Shown piece by piece: positions 49,617 through 58,757 of a stretch of 64,000 nt of DNA. Positions within the stretch are counted from its first letter, which is position 1. Each line of letters begins with the position of its first letter. A program made the translations under genes and the position numbers. The notes below the pieces were generated by a model that saw only the letters and a program-made list of their open reading frames with translations, made no database searches and was not told the DNA's origin. This DNA is from Brevibacillus fluminis (GTDB lineage: Bacteria > Bacillota > Bacilli > Brevibacillales > Brevibacillaceae), in assembly GCF_003710825.1 (NCBI RefSeq), contig NZ_RHHQ01000022.1, positions 95,740 through 159,739 of the forward strand, given 5' to 3'.

Positions 49617-50855
49617 TTGAAGACCTTGCAAAAATGTATGAATGTCGAAAGAATGATTGGACGTATCGAGAAATTGGCTAAATGCAGCCGATCGATGAGA
49701 GGCGTGACCCGCCTTTCCTTTACAGAAGAAAGCGAACAGGCTAACCGTTTGGTTGCTGGTTGGATGCAGGAAGCGGGAATGCAGGTTCGATGGGATGCGT
49801 TGAGTAATATCATCGGACGATATGAGGGAACGGACCCGGATGCTCGGGTCCTCCTGATCGGATCACATCTTGATTCGGTTGCCGAAGCTGGAAAGTATGA
49901 TGGAATTCTTGGGGTGATCGCAGGGATTGAAGTGGTACATGCAATGCATGAGAGCGGGATCGTCCCAAAAAACCCTATTGAAGTGATCGGGTTTTGCGAT
50001 GAGGAAGGAACTCGTTTCCATACCACACTCCTGGGTAGCAGGGCGATTGCTGGGGCTTTGCGTGAAGAAGATTTACAGGCTCGCGATCAAGAGGGCGTAA
50101 CAGTAGCGGAGGCCATGCAGGCGATGGGCATGGAACCTGATCACTTTCGGCAGGCGGCCCGTAATCCGCAATCGATCCTTGGATATTTGGAACTGCATAT
50201 TGAACAGGGACCGGTTCTGGAGGAATTCGATCAATCTTGCGGAGCAGTAACCGGGATAGTTGGACAGTCGCGTTATGAATTCAGGGTAGAAGGTCAAGCG
50301 GGCCATGCCGGAACCGTTCCTGTGAGGATAAGAAGAGATCCCTTGGTCGGGGCTGCTGAAATGATTCAAGCTGTCGAAAGGATTTCTCTGGAGAATGAAA
50401 TCGTGGTTGCCACTGTAGGGAAGCTGGTGGTTCATCCGGGAGCCAGCAATGTAATCCCTGGTATGGTGGAGGGGACGTTGGATGTACGCAGTCTCCATGA
50501 TGGTACGAAGCAAAGGGTTTTGTTTGCCATGATCGAGGAATTCCACCGAATCGCCAAACGACGCGGATTGGTCTGTCACTTCCGAAGTGTAATGGAGTCT
50601 CCGGCTGTCATATGCACACCACAGTTCGTAGAGACCATTGAAGCGGCATTGGTGGAGCTAGGAATGAAGCCGTTACGCCTGGTAAGTGGAGCGGGGCATG
50701 ACGCCATGGCTGTAGCCCCAATTACGAATATCGGGATGATCTTTGTAAGGTGTAGAGAAGGATTGAGCCATCATCCGGATGAATATGCCTCGCCCGAAGA
50801 CATTCTAGAGGGTGCATCGGTGCTCCTGAATGTCGCGCTTCACCTGACCACATAA
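49617..50855 (+). CDS. M20 amidase, allantoate amidohydrolase / carbamoylase type
   Basis: TTG 49617 follows GGAGGTGAGGAAGG. The 412-residue protein has SHLDSVAEAGKYDGILGV (His and bridging Asp, about 81-98), the DEEGTRF catalytic glutamate pair, ELHIEQGPVLE, and the GQAGHAGTVPV dimerisation loop, all typical of the hydantoinase/carbamoylase family. These enzymes hydrolyse N-carbamoyl amino acids or allantoate. The allantoinase at 58.8 kb makes allantoate the favoured substrate (AllC, releasing ureidoglycine or ureidoglycolate, ammonia and carbon dioxide), but N-carbamoyl amino acids cannot be excluded. Confidence 0.85.
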   Translation: MKTLQKCMNVERMIGRIEKLAKCSRSMRGVTRLSFTEESEQANRLVAGWMQEAGMQVRWDALSNIIGRYEGTDPDARVLLIGSHLDSVAEAGKYDGILGVIAGIEVVHAMHESGIVPKNPIEVIGFCDEEGTRFHTTLLGSRAIAGALREEDLQARDQEGVTVAEAMQAMGMEPDHFRQAARNPQSILGYLELHIEQGPVLEEFDQSCGAVTGIVGQSRYEFRVEGQAGHAGTVPVRIRRDPLVGAAEMIQAVERISLENEIVVATVGKLVVHPGASNVIPGMVEGTLDVRSLHDGTKQRVLFAMIEEFHRIAKRRGLVCHFRSVMESPAVICTPQFVETIEAALVELGMKPLRLVSGAGHDAMAVAPITNIGMIFVRCREGLSHHPDEYASPEDILEGASVLLNVALHLTT

Positions 50856-51048
50856 AATCGGACAGCATTGCCTACTGCTTTCGTTTCAGAATGTAAGGGG
50901 CTGCAAATGTTCCTTCACGCAAAGAGCCATTCTTACGAAAGTGCCGGAGGTCATTTCAAGACAAATTTCCCTAGTTGACGTAGCAGCGGTTGGAGATGGA
51001 GCAAAGGTTCTCAACGTTCTACATAAATTGTTCAGTCAATACTGAATG
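50848..51048 (+). pseudogene. Possible short coding remnant in the 231-base gap
   Basis: One frame stays open from about 50851 to a TGA at 51046-51048 and ends VPEVISRQISLVDVAAVG and a helical tail (KVLNVLHKLFSQY), which looks protein-like, but no start codon with a ribosome site precedes it. It may be the end of a deleted gene. I cannot name the family, and it may be chance. The gap otherwise holds only the ribosome site (GGAAAGGAAG) of the next gene. Confidence 0.2.
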
Positions 51049-51086
51049 ATTTTAATAAAAATCAACTTGGAAAGGAAGTTGTATCG

Positions 51087-52166
51087 ATGCGTATTGGAAT
51101 TGACGGTAGAAAAATACCGGAGGCTAAAGCGAGAGGTCCGGTAGGCACTCTCGATCATGCAAAAAGTCTTGGAATGGAAGGTGTGTTTTTTCGAACCATC
51201 CTCGATGTAAGTCCAAACCTTGATAGAGCAGTACTCCGTGAAGTCCGTCAGCGAGCCGACGAGCTCGGGCTCTATCTTGAAGCAGGTCTTGGAAAGGTAA
51301 ATCCTTTTGCACTTCCTGAAACACCAGAGATCCGACAAATTGGTGATGGGGATACGCTGCTTGGATTTCGAAAAATGATGGAAGCCTGTGCAGAATTTGA
51401 TATTCGAGAACTGTGGATTTCCACGGCAGGAATCAAACCGTACAGAGGACGATTCACGACTGACCGCTTCCGAACCGATGTTGCCTGGGAAGACCAGTTG
51501 GAGGCCACACGGCGCTTCATGATGAAGCTTAAGCCCATTGCTTTGGACCTCGGGATTCATATGAATCTTGAAACACACGAGGAGATTACCACTTTTGAAA
51601 TTCTTCGTCTGATCGAGGCTGTCGGTGAGGATGTTGTAGGTATCGTCTTTGATACAGGTAACATACTGATTCGAGGGGAGCATCCGGTCTATGCCGCTAA
51701 GCGGATTGCTCCATACGTACGTCAAACACACCTGAAGGACGGTTATGTTGAACTAATTGATGAGGGTGCCTATTACCAGCAACGTATGTGCGGATCAGGT
51801 GTTGTCGATTTTAAAGCGGTGTTTACTGAATTGAACAAGTATAATCCTGACCTTACCATCACAATTGAATGTGATACTCCCCGACTGGGAGCTCTGAAAG
51901 GTGAGCCACACTTTCTTGAAATTTATAACCCGGATTGGATCGCGGGACATCCCGATCTCTCACGAGAAGAATTTGCAGCTTATTTTGAACTCGCTCGTGA
52001 CTACACGGATCGGATCCACAAAGGAATGGTCAAGAGCTGGCAGAAGCTACACGCAGAGAACTTTGAGTACCCTGAAGCGATTCAAGCTATCGCGTTCTCC
52101 AAACAGCATATTGAAGGGATTTGTAAGGAACTTGGCATCAAGAGAGGAACTGGTGCTCATGCTTGA
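51087..52166 (+). CDS. Xylose-isomerase-like TIM-barrel protein, first copy
   Basis: The 359-residue protein starts at ATG 51087 behind AAAGGAAG. It has the pattern of AP-endonuclease family 2 / sugar phosphate isomerase-epimerase barrels: LGLYLEAGLGKVNPF, NLETHEEITTFEILRLIE (metal-ligand Glu and His), VGIVFDTGN with ligand Asp and Asn, and TIECDTP near the end. Its C-terminal 100 residues extend beyond the usual barrel. It is a paralogue of the next gene. Hydroxypyruvate isomerase (Hyi), found with allantoin genes in Escherichia coli, has the same fold but is shorter, so the substrate is open. Confidence 0.8.
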   Translation: MRIGIDGRKIPEAKARGPVGTLDHAKSLGMEGVFFRTILDVSPNLDRAVLREVRQRADELGLYLEAGLGKVNPFALPETPEIRQIGDGDTLLGFRKMMEACAEFDIRELWISTAGIKPYRGRFTTDRFRTDVAWEDQLEATRRFMMKLKPIALDLGIHMNLETHEEITTFEILRLIEAVGEDVVGIVFDTGNILIRGEHPVYAAKRIAPYVRQTHLKDGYVELIDEGAYYQQRMCGSGVVDFKAVFTELNKYNPDLTITIECDTPRLGALKGEPHFLEIYNPDWIAGHPDLSREEFAAYFELARDYTDRIHKGMVKSWQKLHAENFEYPEAIQAIAFSKQHIEGICKELGIKRGTGAHA

Positions 52167-53127
52167 CAAGATGCCTGTAAATATCGGAATTTTCGCAAAA
52201 GATCTGTGCGGTCCATCCTTTGATGTGCGCGATTCGGTTCAAAAGGCGCTACAGTATGGGCTAAAAGGCTCTTTTATTGGAACCGCTCTCAATGCCAGCC
52301 CGACGTTGGATCAGTGGGAATTGGAAGACATTCGGCAAGTCGCACAGGAATCGGGCATTACACTTGGGCTCGGGATAGGGATGCTGAATCCTTACCGGCC
52401 TGAGCGCTCCTCTGAAGCATTAAAAGTCGGAAATGGAGACCTGGCAAAAGGGGTGTGTAAGCTGACAGAGGCAGCTCTTTTGCTCGGACAATCCGATGTG
52501 ATGCTAGTTGTTGGGAAGGAAGAGGACCGCTTTGATCGTTCGGTGGGTTGGTCCGATCAGTTGGAAGAGGTTTCCTCTTTCTTGAAACGACTTGAACCCG
52601 ATCTTCGTTCGCTCGGATCGCGGGTGCTCATCAAGACACACGAGGAGATCACGTCTTGGGAGGTTCGTCGACTGCTCGAAGTACTCGAACCCGATCTTTT
52701 CGGCGTTGCCTTCGATCCTGTGAACCTAATCGTACGCATGGAGGATCCGATTGCAGCAGCAAACCGTCTTGCCGGTCGCATTGGGCAAGTCATGGTTGAC
52801 GATGGACGCCTCTTGTGGAGCGGTCAAGGCTATGCCCGATTGCTCTGCCCGGTTGGGAAAGGATGCATCGACTGGCCGGCCCTGATCAGTAAAATTAGCG
52901 AAAGTGATCCAGATGCTTGGTATTGGGGAGAGATTCACCGAGCTGAACTTGAAACACCGTTTCGGACGGAAGGTTGGTTTGAGATGCATCCCGATAACGG
53001 TATTGCGGAGTTGGCAACATGGATCTCGATGGGAGAACCACTTTCGGAGTCACGGCAACCACTAGTGGGAGATGTAGAAGAACGAATACGGGAAGTTACC
53101 TCGTTTCTTACACGACAAGTTGTGTAA
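52159..53127 (+). CDS. Xylose-isomerase-like TIM-barrel protein, second copy
   Basis: The start chosen is ATG 52159, eight bases after GAGAGGAAC, which overlaps the end of the first copy by eight bases and gives 322 residues. Shared landmarks with the first copy are VQKALQYGLKGSFIGTALNASPTLDQ, LGLGIGMLNPYRPE, IKTHEEITSWEVRRLLE and FGVAFDPVNLIV. Some ligands differ: the first copy has FDTGN, this one FDPVN. It may be a diverged partner in a heteromeric enzyme. The function is unknown. Confidence 0.8.
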   Translation: MLDKMPVNIGIFAKDLCGPSFDVRDSVQKALQYGLKGSFIGTALNASPTLDQWELEDIRQVAQESGITLGLGIGMLNPYRPERSSEALKVGNGDLAKGVCKLTEAALLLGQSDVMLVVGKEEDRFDRSVGWSDQLEEVSSFLKRLEPDLRSLGSRVLIKTHEEITSWEVRRLLEVLEPDLFGVAFDPVNLIVRMEDPIAAANRLAGRIGQVMVDDGRLLWSGQGYARLLCPVGKGCIDWPALISKISESDPDAWYWGEIHRAELETPFRTEGWFEMHPDNGIAELATWISMGEPLSESRQPLVGDVEERIREVTSFLTRQVV

Positions 53128-53202
53128 GGATGAGGTTACTAGCCTACAAGTCCTCTATTTGTAGACTGAATATTCTGAATAAAAAGTGAGGGGTGTGACA
53201 AA

Positions 53203-54729
53203 ATGGGGAGGAAAATTTCAGTTTTCGTCATCGTATTTCTTCTGATTGGCAGTGTGATTGCCGGGTGCTCAAGTCAATCTGCAAACGGTACGAGTGGTGG
53301 GACAGAGGATACTCTCATTGTTGGGATTCCAGACGCGCCAGTTTATATGGACCCTCAAATCCAGGCGTCGGTTGCATCCTACCGAGTGACAACGCAGATT
53401 TTTGACAGGCTTGTCGCACTTGATAGCAAAATGAAGCTGGTTCCTGCACTTGCAGAATCGTGGGAAGTAGAAAATGACACGACGACCGTTTTCCATCTTC
53501 GCAAGGGTGTCAAGTTCCACAATGGGGAAGAAATGAAAGCGGAAGATGTGAAATTTAGTCTTGAACGAGCGATAAAAAACGATGGCGTCAATTACAACTA
53601 CCTCATCATTAAAGACATCGTTATTGTCGATGATTACACAGTGAAAATTGTGACATCACAACCATTTAATGCTCTCTTGTATCGGCTTACACTTGATGCA
53701 GCATCAATCCTCAGCAAAAAAGCAGCTTCGAGTGATAAAGATTTTAATGCACACCCCGTCGGCGCTGGTCCATACAAGTTCGTTTCATGGGATCTCGGCG
53801 GCGATGTCGTTCTGGAAGCATTTCCTGATTATTACCGGGGCGAACCGAAAGTCAAGAAATTGATTTTCAGACAGATTCCTGAAGCGCTCAACCGAACTGT
53901 TGGTCTCGAAACAGGCGAAATTGGCTTAGCTTATGATTTGGCCAGAACGGATTTGGATAAAGTGAAGAGCAATCAAAAACTGAAACTGGAAGAAGTAACG
54001 AGCACAACGGTTTGGTATCTCGGGTTCAACACCAAAAAGCAGTACTTTGATGATGTTCGTGTAAGGCAAGCCATCGCATATGCCCTTAACACGAAGGACA
54101 TTATCGATATCGTCTTTAACGGTGTAGCAACGCCAGCTCACAACACGATGCTTCCGCCAGACGTAGTTGGTTTTGTGCCGGATTCCGTTACGTATGATTT
54201 CAATCTTGACAAGGCGAAGAGCTTGCTTGCAGAAGCTGGACACCCGAATGGCTTCAAGACGACGCTTTGGGTTCCGGATAGCCAGATTCCAAGAGATGCT
54301 GCAGTCGTCATTCAGGGCCAACTGAGAGCAATAGGGATTGATGTTGAAGTCAAGACCATGGAGCAAGGAAAATACTATTCAGCTACCGGAAAAGGGGAAC
54401 ATGACCTGTTCTTCATGTCAAAAACATCGATCGACCCTGATAGTATGCTAAGAGCCATGTATCATACGCAAGCATTTGGACTTTCGGGCAACCGTTCGTT
54501 CTGGTCAACGAAAGAAGTAGATGAAAAATTAGACAAAGCCAGCGAGACAACTGATCCTAATGAGGCGAAGAAACTTTATGCAGACGTACAAAAAATTGTT
54601 GCTGAGCAACTTCCGCTTGTCCCAATCGGAATCGAGCATTTAAATGCCGGCATGCAGGCGACGGTCAAGGGCTTCAACCTATATCCAGGAAAAACGCATT
54701 TCATTTACGGCACGTATTTTGAAAAATAG
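53203..54729 (+). CDS. ABC transporter substrate-binding lipoprotein, peptide/opine family 5
   Basis: The 508-residue protein has a lipoprotein signal with cleavage at IAGC (Cys about 23) and a family 5 (SBP_bac_5) solute-binding fold; VYMDPQIQASVASYRVTTQIF, VFHLRKGVKFHNGE and FNTKKQYFDDVRVRQAIAYAL are characteristic. GAGGGGTGTGAC lies before the ATG. Family 5 proteins bind oligopeptides, dipeptides, nickel, opines and other solutes. In this cluster a ureide or a small peptide is plausible. Confidence 0.92.
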   Translation: MGRKISVFVIVFLLIGSVIAGCSSQSANGTSGGTEDTLIVGIPDAPVYMDPQIQASVASYRVTTQIFDRLVALDSKMKLVPALAESWEVENDTTTVFHLRKGVKFHNGEEMKAEDVKFSLERAIKNDGVNYNYLIIKDIVIVDDYTVKIVTSQPFNALLYRLTLDAASILSKKAASSDKDFNAHPVGAGPYKFVSWDLGGDVVLEAFPDYYRGEPKVKKLIFRQIPEALNRTVGLETGEIGLAYDLARTDLDKVKSNQKLKLEEVTSTTVWYLGFNTKKQYFDDVRVRQAIAYALNTKDIIDIVFNGVATPAHNTMLPPDVVGFVPDSVTYDFNLDKAKSLLAEAGHPNGFKTTLWVPDSQIPRDAAVVIQGQLRAIGIDVEVKTMEQGKYYSATGKGEHDLFFMSKTSIDPDSMLRAMYHTQAFGLSGNRSFWSTKEVDEKLDKASETTDPNEAKKLYADVQKIVAEQLPLVPIGIEHLNAGMQATVKGFNLYPGKTHFIYGTYFEK

Positions 54730-54739
54730 TGTTTGATCC

Positions 54740-54773
54740 AAGTTACATGCCGATTCTTATCGGCATGTAACTT
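54740..54773 (+). repeat. Perfect 15-base-pair hairpin after the binding-protein gene
   Basis: AAGTTACATGCCGAT (54740-54754) and its exact reverse complement (54759-54773) enclose a TCTT loop. No T run follows. Such hairpins between a binding-protein gene and its permease genes usually protect the upstream mRNA, so that more binding protein than permease is made. Confidence 0.85.
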
Positions 54774-54837
54774 AAAATAAACCGATGGTCTGGCAAAAAC
54801 CGATTGAAGAGTCAATTAGAAGTTTGGAGGTTGTCAG

Positions 54838-55776
54838 ATGTATAAATTTATACTACGTAGGTTGGCCATGTTGATTCCCGTATTATTGGGGGTAAGCTTT
54901 ATTGTTTTTACCATTATGGATCTTACTCCTGGTGATCCTGTTGAAATGTATCTAGGTGATAACTACACCGCTGAGGCACATGCTACTATGACGAAGGAGC
55001 TTGGTCTTGATAAGCCATTTTTTGTTCGGTATATCAACTATATTGGACATGTGATTCAAGGCGATTTTGGGATTTCTTATTCAACAAAACAAGCCGTTTC
55101 TGCGGAAATTGAAGCAAGATTTCCAAGTACCATCATTCTAGCCATCTCTGCGCTCATTTTTGCGATCGTGCTAGGGATTCCGCTGGGGACGATTTCAGCA
55201 GCAAAGCAATATTCCGCCATTGATTCGGTTTCGATGTTTGCAGCGCTAATCGGCGTTTCCATGCCAAACTTTTGGTTAGGGCTCATGCTCATTCTCATAC
55301 TAGCGGCTAATTTAGGGTGGTTTCCATCGGCTAACTTCGATGGAGCAAAGTCGTTAGTCCTTCCTGCCATTACGTTAAGTGCGAACTCACTTGCCATCAT
55401 TACGCGAATGACACGCTCTTCCATGCTAGAAACCATACGACAAGACTACATCCGAACAGCACGAGCGAAAGGAGTCAAGGAGTTTAAAGTCATTATAAAA
55501 CATGCGCTTCGTAATGCGATGATCCCCATTATTACCGTGGCGGGTTTGCAGTTCGGATTTTCAATTGGCGGTGCAGTGCTTGTCGAGACCGTTTTTTCGT
55601 GGCCCGGCATCGGCAGGCTTCTTGTTGAAACCATCAAATTAAAAGATACACCTGTTGTATTAGCCATTGTCCTCGTCATGGCAACCATGTTTACGGTTAT
55701 TAATCTTATCACTGATATCATGTACGCCTATTTTGATCCGCGTATAAGAGCACAGTACAAGATGAAGAAGGTGTAG
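54838..55776 (+). CDS. ABC transporter permease, DppB/OppB type
   Basis: The 312-residue integral membrane protein starts MYKFILRRLAMLIPVLLGVSF, typical of DppB, and has about six helices. The EAA loop YIRTARAKGVKEFKVIIKHALRNAMIP (core ARAKGVKEFKVIIKHALRN) contacts the ATPase. TTGGAGGTTGTCAG is the ribosome site. Three bases separate it from the second permease. Confidence 0.93.
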   Translation: MYKFILRRLAMLIPVLLGVSFIVFTIMDLTPGDPVEMYLGDNYTAEAHATMTKELGLDKPFFVRYINYIGHVIQGDFGISYSTKQAVSAEIEARFPSTIILAISALIFAIVLGIPLGTISAAKQYSAIDSVSMFAALIGVSMPNFWLGLMLILILAANLGWFPSANFDGAKSLVLPAITLSANSLAIITRMTRSSMLETIRQDYIRTARAKGVKEFKVIIKHALRNAMIPIITVAGLQFGFSIGGAVLVETVFSWPGIGRLLVETIKLKDTPVVLAIVLVMATMFTVINLITDIMYAYFDPRIRAQYKMKKV

Positions 55777-55779
55777 AGG

Positions 55780-56688
55780 ATGAATACAACAATCATACCG
55801 AGCAAGAACAAAAATACGGAAATCATCTTGCGAAAGAAAAAAAAGTCGCAGTGGGTTTCGATCTGGAAACGGTTAAAAAAGAATAAAATGGCCATTGCTG
55901 GCTTAGCCATAGTAACGATCATCAGTCTTTTGGCTATTTTTGCAAATTTCTTGTTTGATTACAACACAGTGGTCATTCAACAAAGTGCCGCATTACGCCT
56001 GAAACCACCGTCAGTCAGCCATTGGCTTGGGACGGATGAATTAGGAAGAGATATTCTTGCACGAATTGTTCATGGCGCCAGAGTTTCACTTCCGATCTCG
56101 TTTGTGACCATTCTCATTGCTGCAGTTGTAGGTGGTGTACTTGGAGCAATTGCCGGTTATGGAACCAAAGCAGTCGACAACGCGATTATGCGGATCATGG
56201 ATATTTTTCTTGCCATCCCAAGTATTTTGTTATCCATTGCCATCGTATCTGCGCTTGGACCGAGCATGGGTAATCTGTTGTTTGCGATTAGCATTTCGAA
56301 TATTCCGCCATTTGCTCGCATCGTAAGGGCATCCGTTATGGCAATCCGCAACGAAGAGTATATTGAAGCGGCCCGAGCGATTGGTGCCAGTGATTTCAGA
56401 ATTATTTTTCGCCACATCATTCCCAATTCCATGGCTCCCGTCATCGTCCAGGCAACGTTATGTATCGCCGGTTCGATTCTTTCCATTGCCAGCTTAAGCT
56501 TCATCGGTCTAGGTATTCAGCCTCCAGCTCCTGAATGGGGTGCCATGCTCAGTGGTGGGCGGCAGTATATACGATATGCATGGTGGGTGTGCGCTTTCCC
56601 CGGTATCGCGATTATGCTAACCATTCTTTCACTCAATCTGCTCGGGGATGGGCTGCGTGATGCATTGGACCCTAAATTGAAGAATTAG
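55780..56688 (+). CDS. ABC transporter permease, DppC/OppC type
   Basis: The 302-residue protein has a Lys-rich cytoplasmic start, an N-terminal OppC-type helix (MAIAGLAIVTIISLLAIFANF) and six helices in all. HWLGTDELGRDILARIVHGARVSL and EAARAIGASDFRIIFRHIIPN are the hallmarks (GTDELGRD and the EAA loop). It pairs with the DppB-type permease to make the membrane channel. Confidence 0.93.
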   Translation: MNTTIIPSKNKNTEIILRKKKKSQWVSIWKRLKKNKMAIAGLAIVTIISLLAIFANFLFDYNTVVIQQSAALRLKPPSVSHWLGTDELGRDILARIVHGARVSLPISFVTILIAAVVGGVLGAIAGYGTKAVDNAIMRIMDIFLAIPSILLSIAIVSALGPSMGNLLFAISISNIPPFARIVRASVMAIRNEEYIEAARAIGASDFRIIFRHIIPNSMAPVIVQATLCIAGSILSIASLSFIGLGIQPPAPEWGAMLSGGRQYIRYAWWVCAFPGIAIMLTILSLNLLGDGLRDALDPKLKN

Positions 56689-56697
56689 GAGGCAGCT

Positions 56698-57714
56698 ATG
56701 ACTGGAAGAAAACTGCTGGAAATTAAGAATCTTACGGTTGAGTATCGAACAGATGATGAAATCGTTCATGCTGTGAACTCTCTTGATTTGAGTTTGGGTT
56801 CTGGAGAAAGCCTCGGGCTGGTGGGTGAGACGGGTGCAGGGAAAACAACAACAGCGCTCAGCATTTTGCAGCTTGTGGCAAACCCTCCAGGCAAGATCAC
56901 GAGCGGCGAAATTTTTTATGAGGGGGAAGATCTTCTCCAAGCAAAAACAGATATGCTGCGTCACATCCGAGGAAATAAAATATCGATGATTTTTCAAGAT
57001 CCCATGACGAGCCTTAATCCGGTTTATTCAGTTGGCGACCAAATTGCGGAAGTGATTCATCTCCATGAGAATTGCAGCAAAGCCGAGGCGGAACAAAAGG
57101 CTGGAGAAATGTTGGAAATGGTCGGGATTCCGAAAGATCGGTATGATGAGTATCCCCATCAATTTTCAGGCGGAATGAAGCAGCGTGTTGTCATCGCCAT
57201 GAGTATCGCCTGTTCGCCAAAACTGATCTTGGCAGATGAGCCAACGACAGCGCTTGACGTAACGATTCAAGCCCAAGTGCTAGAGTTAATGAATGATTTG
57301 AAAGTGAAATTCAACACTTCGCTACTGCTCATTACTCATGATCTTGGTGTTGTTGCTCAAGTTTGTGACAGGGTTGCCATCATGTATGCGGGTGAGATTG
57401 TGGAAACCGGAACGATCGAGGAGATTTTTGAACATCCACATCACCCGTATACGATCGGTCTTTTTACATCCATTCCTACGCTTGATGATAAAGTTGATAA
57501 GCTAAAGCCGATCACAGGGCAGATGCCAGACCCTACCAACTTGCCGTCAGGCTGTTCATTCCATCCGCGTTGCCCGTATCGGAGTGAACCCTGTTCGATT
57601 TTCAAACCGGAGATGACGAATGTGGCAGGAACTCATTTCGTGAAATGTCTGATTCACGAGGGCAAGTTTGAGTCCCCTACGTTTATGAAGGAGGAAATCA
57701 ACCATGGCGGATAA
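56698..57714 (+). CDS. ABC transporter ATP-binding protein, DppD/OppD type
   Basis: The 338-residue ATPase has Walker A GETGAGKT near 42, the signature FSGGMKQRV near 157, Walker B LILADEPTTALD near 178, and a C-terminal oligopeptide-transporter domain with four cysteines typical of this family (CSFHPRC, PC, C). TTAGGAGGCAGCT precedes the ATG. Its end overlaps the next gene by 11 bases. Confidence 0.94.
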   Translation: MTGRKLLEIKNLTVEYRTDDEIVHAVNSLDLSLGSGESLGLVGETGAGKTTTALSILQLVANPPGKITSGEIFYEGEDLLQAKTDMLRHIRGNKISMIFQDPMTSLNPVYSVGDQIAEVIHLHENCSKAEAEQKAGEMLEMVGIPKDRYDEYPHQFSGGMKQRVVIAMSIACSPKLILADEPTTALDVTIQAQVLELMNDLKVKFNTSLLLITHDLGVVAQVCDRVAIMYAGEIVETGTIEEIFEHPHHPYTIGLFTSIPTLDDKVDKLKPITGQMPDPTNLPSGCSFHPRCPYRSEPCSIFKPEMTNVAGTHFVKCLIHEGKFESPTFMKEEINHGG

Positions 57715-58684
57715 TATTTTAGAGGTTCGAAACCTTAAAAAACATTTTAAATCGAAAAACGGAACTCTCCATGCTGTTGATGATGTCTCTTTCAGTATTA
57801 AGCGGGGGGAAACGTTGGGACTTGTAGGAGAATCCGGTTGTGGCAAGTCAACGATAGGCCGATTAATATTAGGACTTCATCAGGCGACAAGTGGGGAAAT
57901 TCTCTTCAATGGGCAAGACATCTGCAAGATGAATAAGGCGCAGATTCATGATTTGCGAAAAGATCTTCAAATCATTTTTCAAGATCCGTTTTCCTCTCTG
58001 AATCCGCGGATGTCCGTTAGTGAAATTATTGGCGAACCGCTTTTGATCCATAAAAAAGTAAAGCATCGAGCAGAGCTTGATGCCGAAGTCAGGCGCTTAA
58101 TGGATGTGGTTGGATTGAGTGAAAGACTTGTCAATTCCTATCCCCACGAACTCGATGGGGGACGGCGACAGCGCGTTGGAATCGCAAGAGCGCTTTCCTT
58201 GACTCCACAATTCATTGTTTGTGATGAACCCGTATCTTCTTTGGATGTTTCGATTCAGGCCCAGGTTTTGAATTTGCTTAAGGATCTGCAGGCTGAATAC
58301 GGTCTGACTTATCTTTTTATCACCCATGACTTATCTGTCGTCAAATATTTTTCTAACAAGATCGCGGTCATGTATCTTGGTCAGCTTGTTGAAATCGCAG
58401 AGGCCGATGAATTGTTTAAAAAGACGATTCACCCTTATGCACAAGCATTGCTTTCTGCCATACCCGTCCCTAACATTCGCCAAAAGATGCAGCGGGTCAA
58501 ACTGATCGGAGAGCTTACTAGCCCCATTGATCCTGAGCTTGGTTGCCGATTTGCGAAACGATGCTTGTATAGTCAGGCAAAATGTGTCGGGCAAGATCCA
58601 GATCTCAAGGATTTTGGAAATAGCCATTTCTGCTCATGTTTCCGAGCCGAAGAGTTACTGCATGTGGAGCAAAGCACCATTTGA
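57704..58684 (+). CDS. ABC transporter ATP-binding protein, DppF/OppF type
   Basis: The 326-residue ATPase has Walker A GESGCGKST near 45, Walker B FIVCDEPVSSLD near 168 and the C-terminal cysteine-containing peptide-transporter domain. The ABC signature reads LDGGRRQRVGIARAL, where most relatives have LSGGQRQR, a small deviation (Asp for Ser, Arg for Gln) that may slow turnover or be compensated by the DppD partner. AAGGAGGAAATCAACC is a strong ribosome site within the previous gene. Confidence 0.93.
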   Translation: MADNILEVRNLKKHFKSKNGTLHAVDDVSFSIKRGETLGLVGESGCGKSTIGRLILGLHQATSGEILFNGQDICKMNKAQIHDLRKDLQIIFQDPFSSLNPRMSVSEIIGEPLLIHKKVKHRAELDAEVRRLMDVVGLSERLVNSYPHELDGGRRQRVGIARALSLTPQFIVCDEPVSSLDVSIQAQVLNLLKDLQAEYGLTYLFITHDLSVVKYFSNKIAVMYLGQLVEIAEADELFKKTIHPYAQALLSAIPVPNIRQKMQRVKLIGELTSPIDPELGCRFAKRCLYSQAKCVGQDPDLKDFGNSHFCSCFRAEELLHVEQSTI

Positions 58685-58757
58685 AAACTAAACAATGAAA
58701 AATCGGGTAAGCAAGTAACGACACTTACAAAATGAGAATGATAGAGGGGAGCCCGCC

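Noticed and set aside
51901..52158. An upstream extension of the second TIM-barrel gene inside the first.
   Set aside because: It is an out-of-frame reading of the first copy; the paralogous similarity begins only after ATG 52159.
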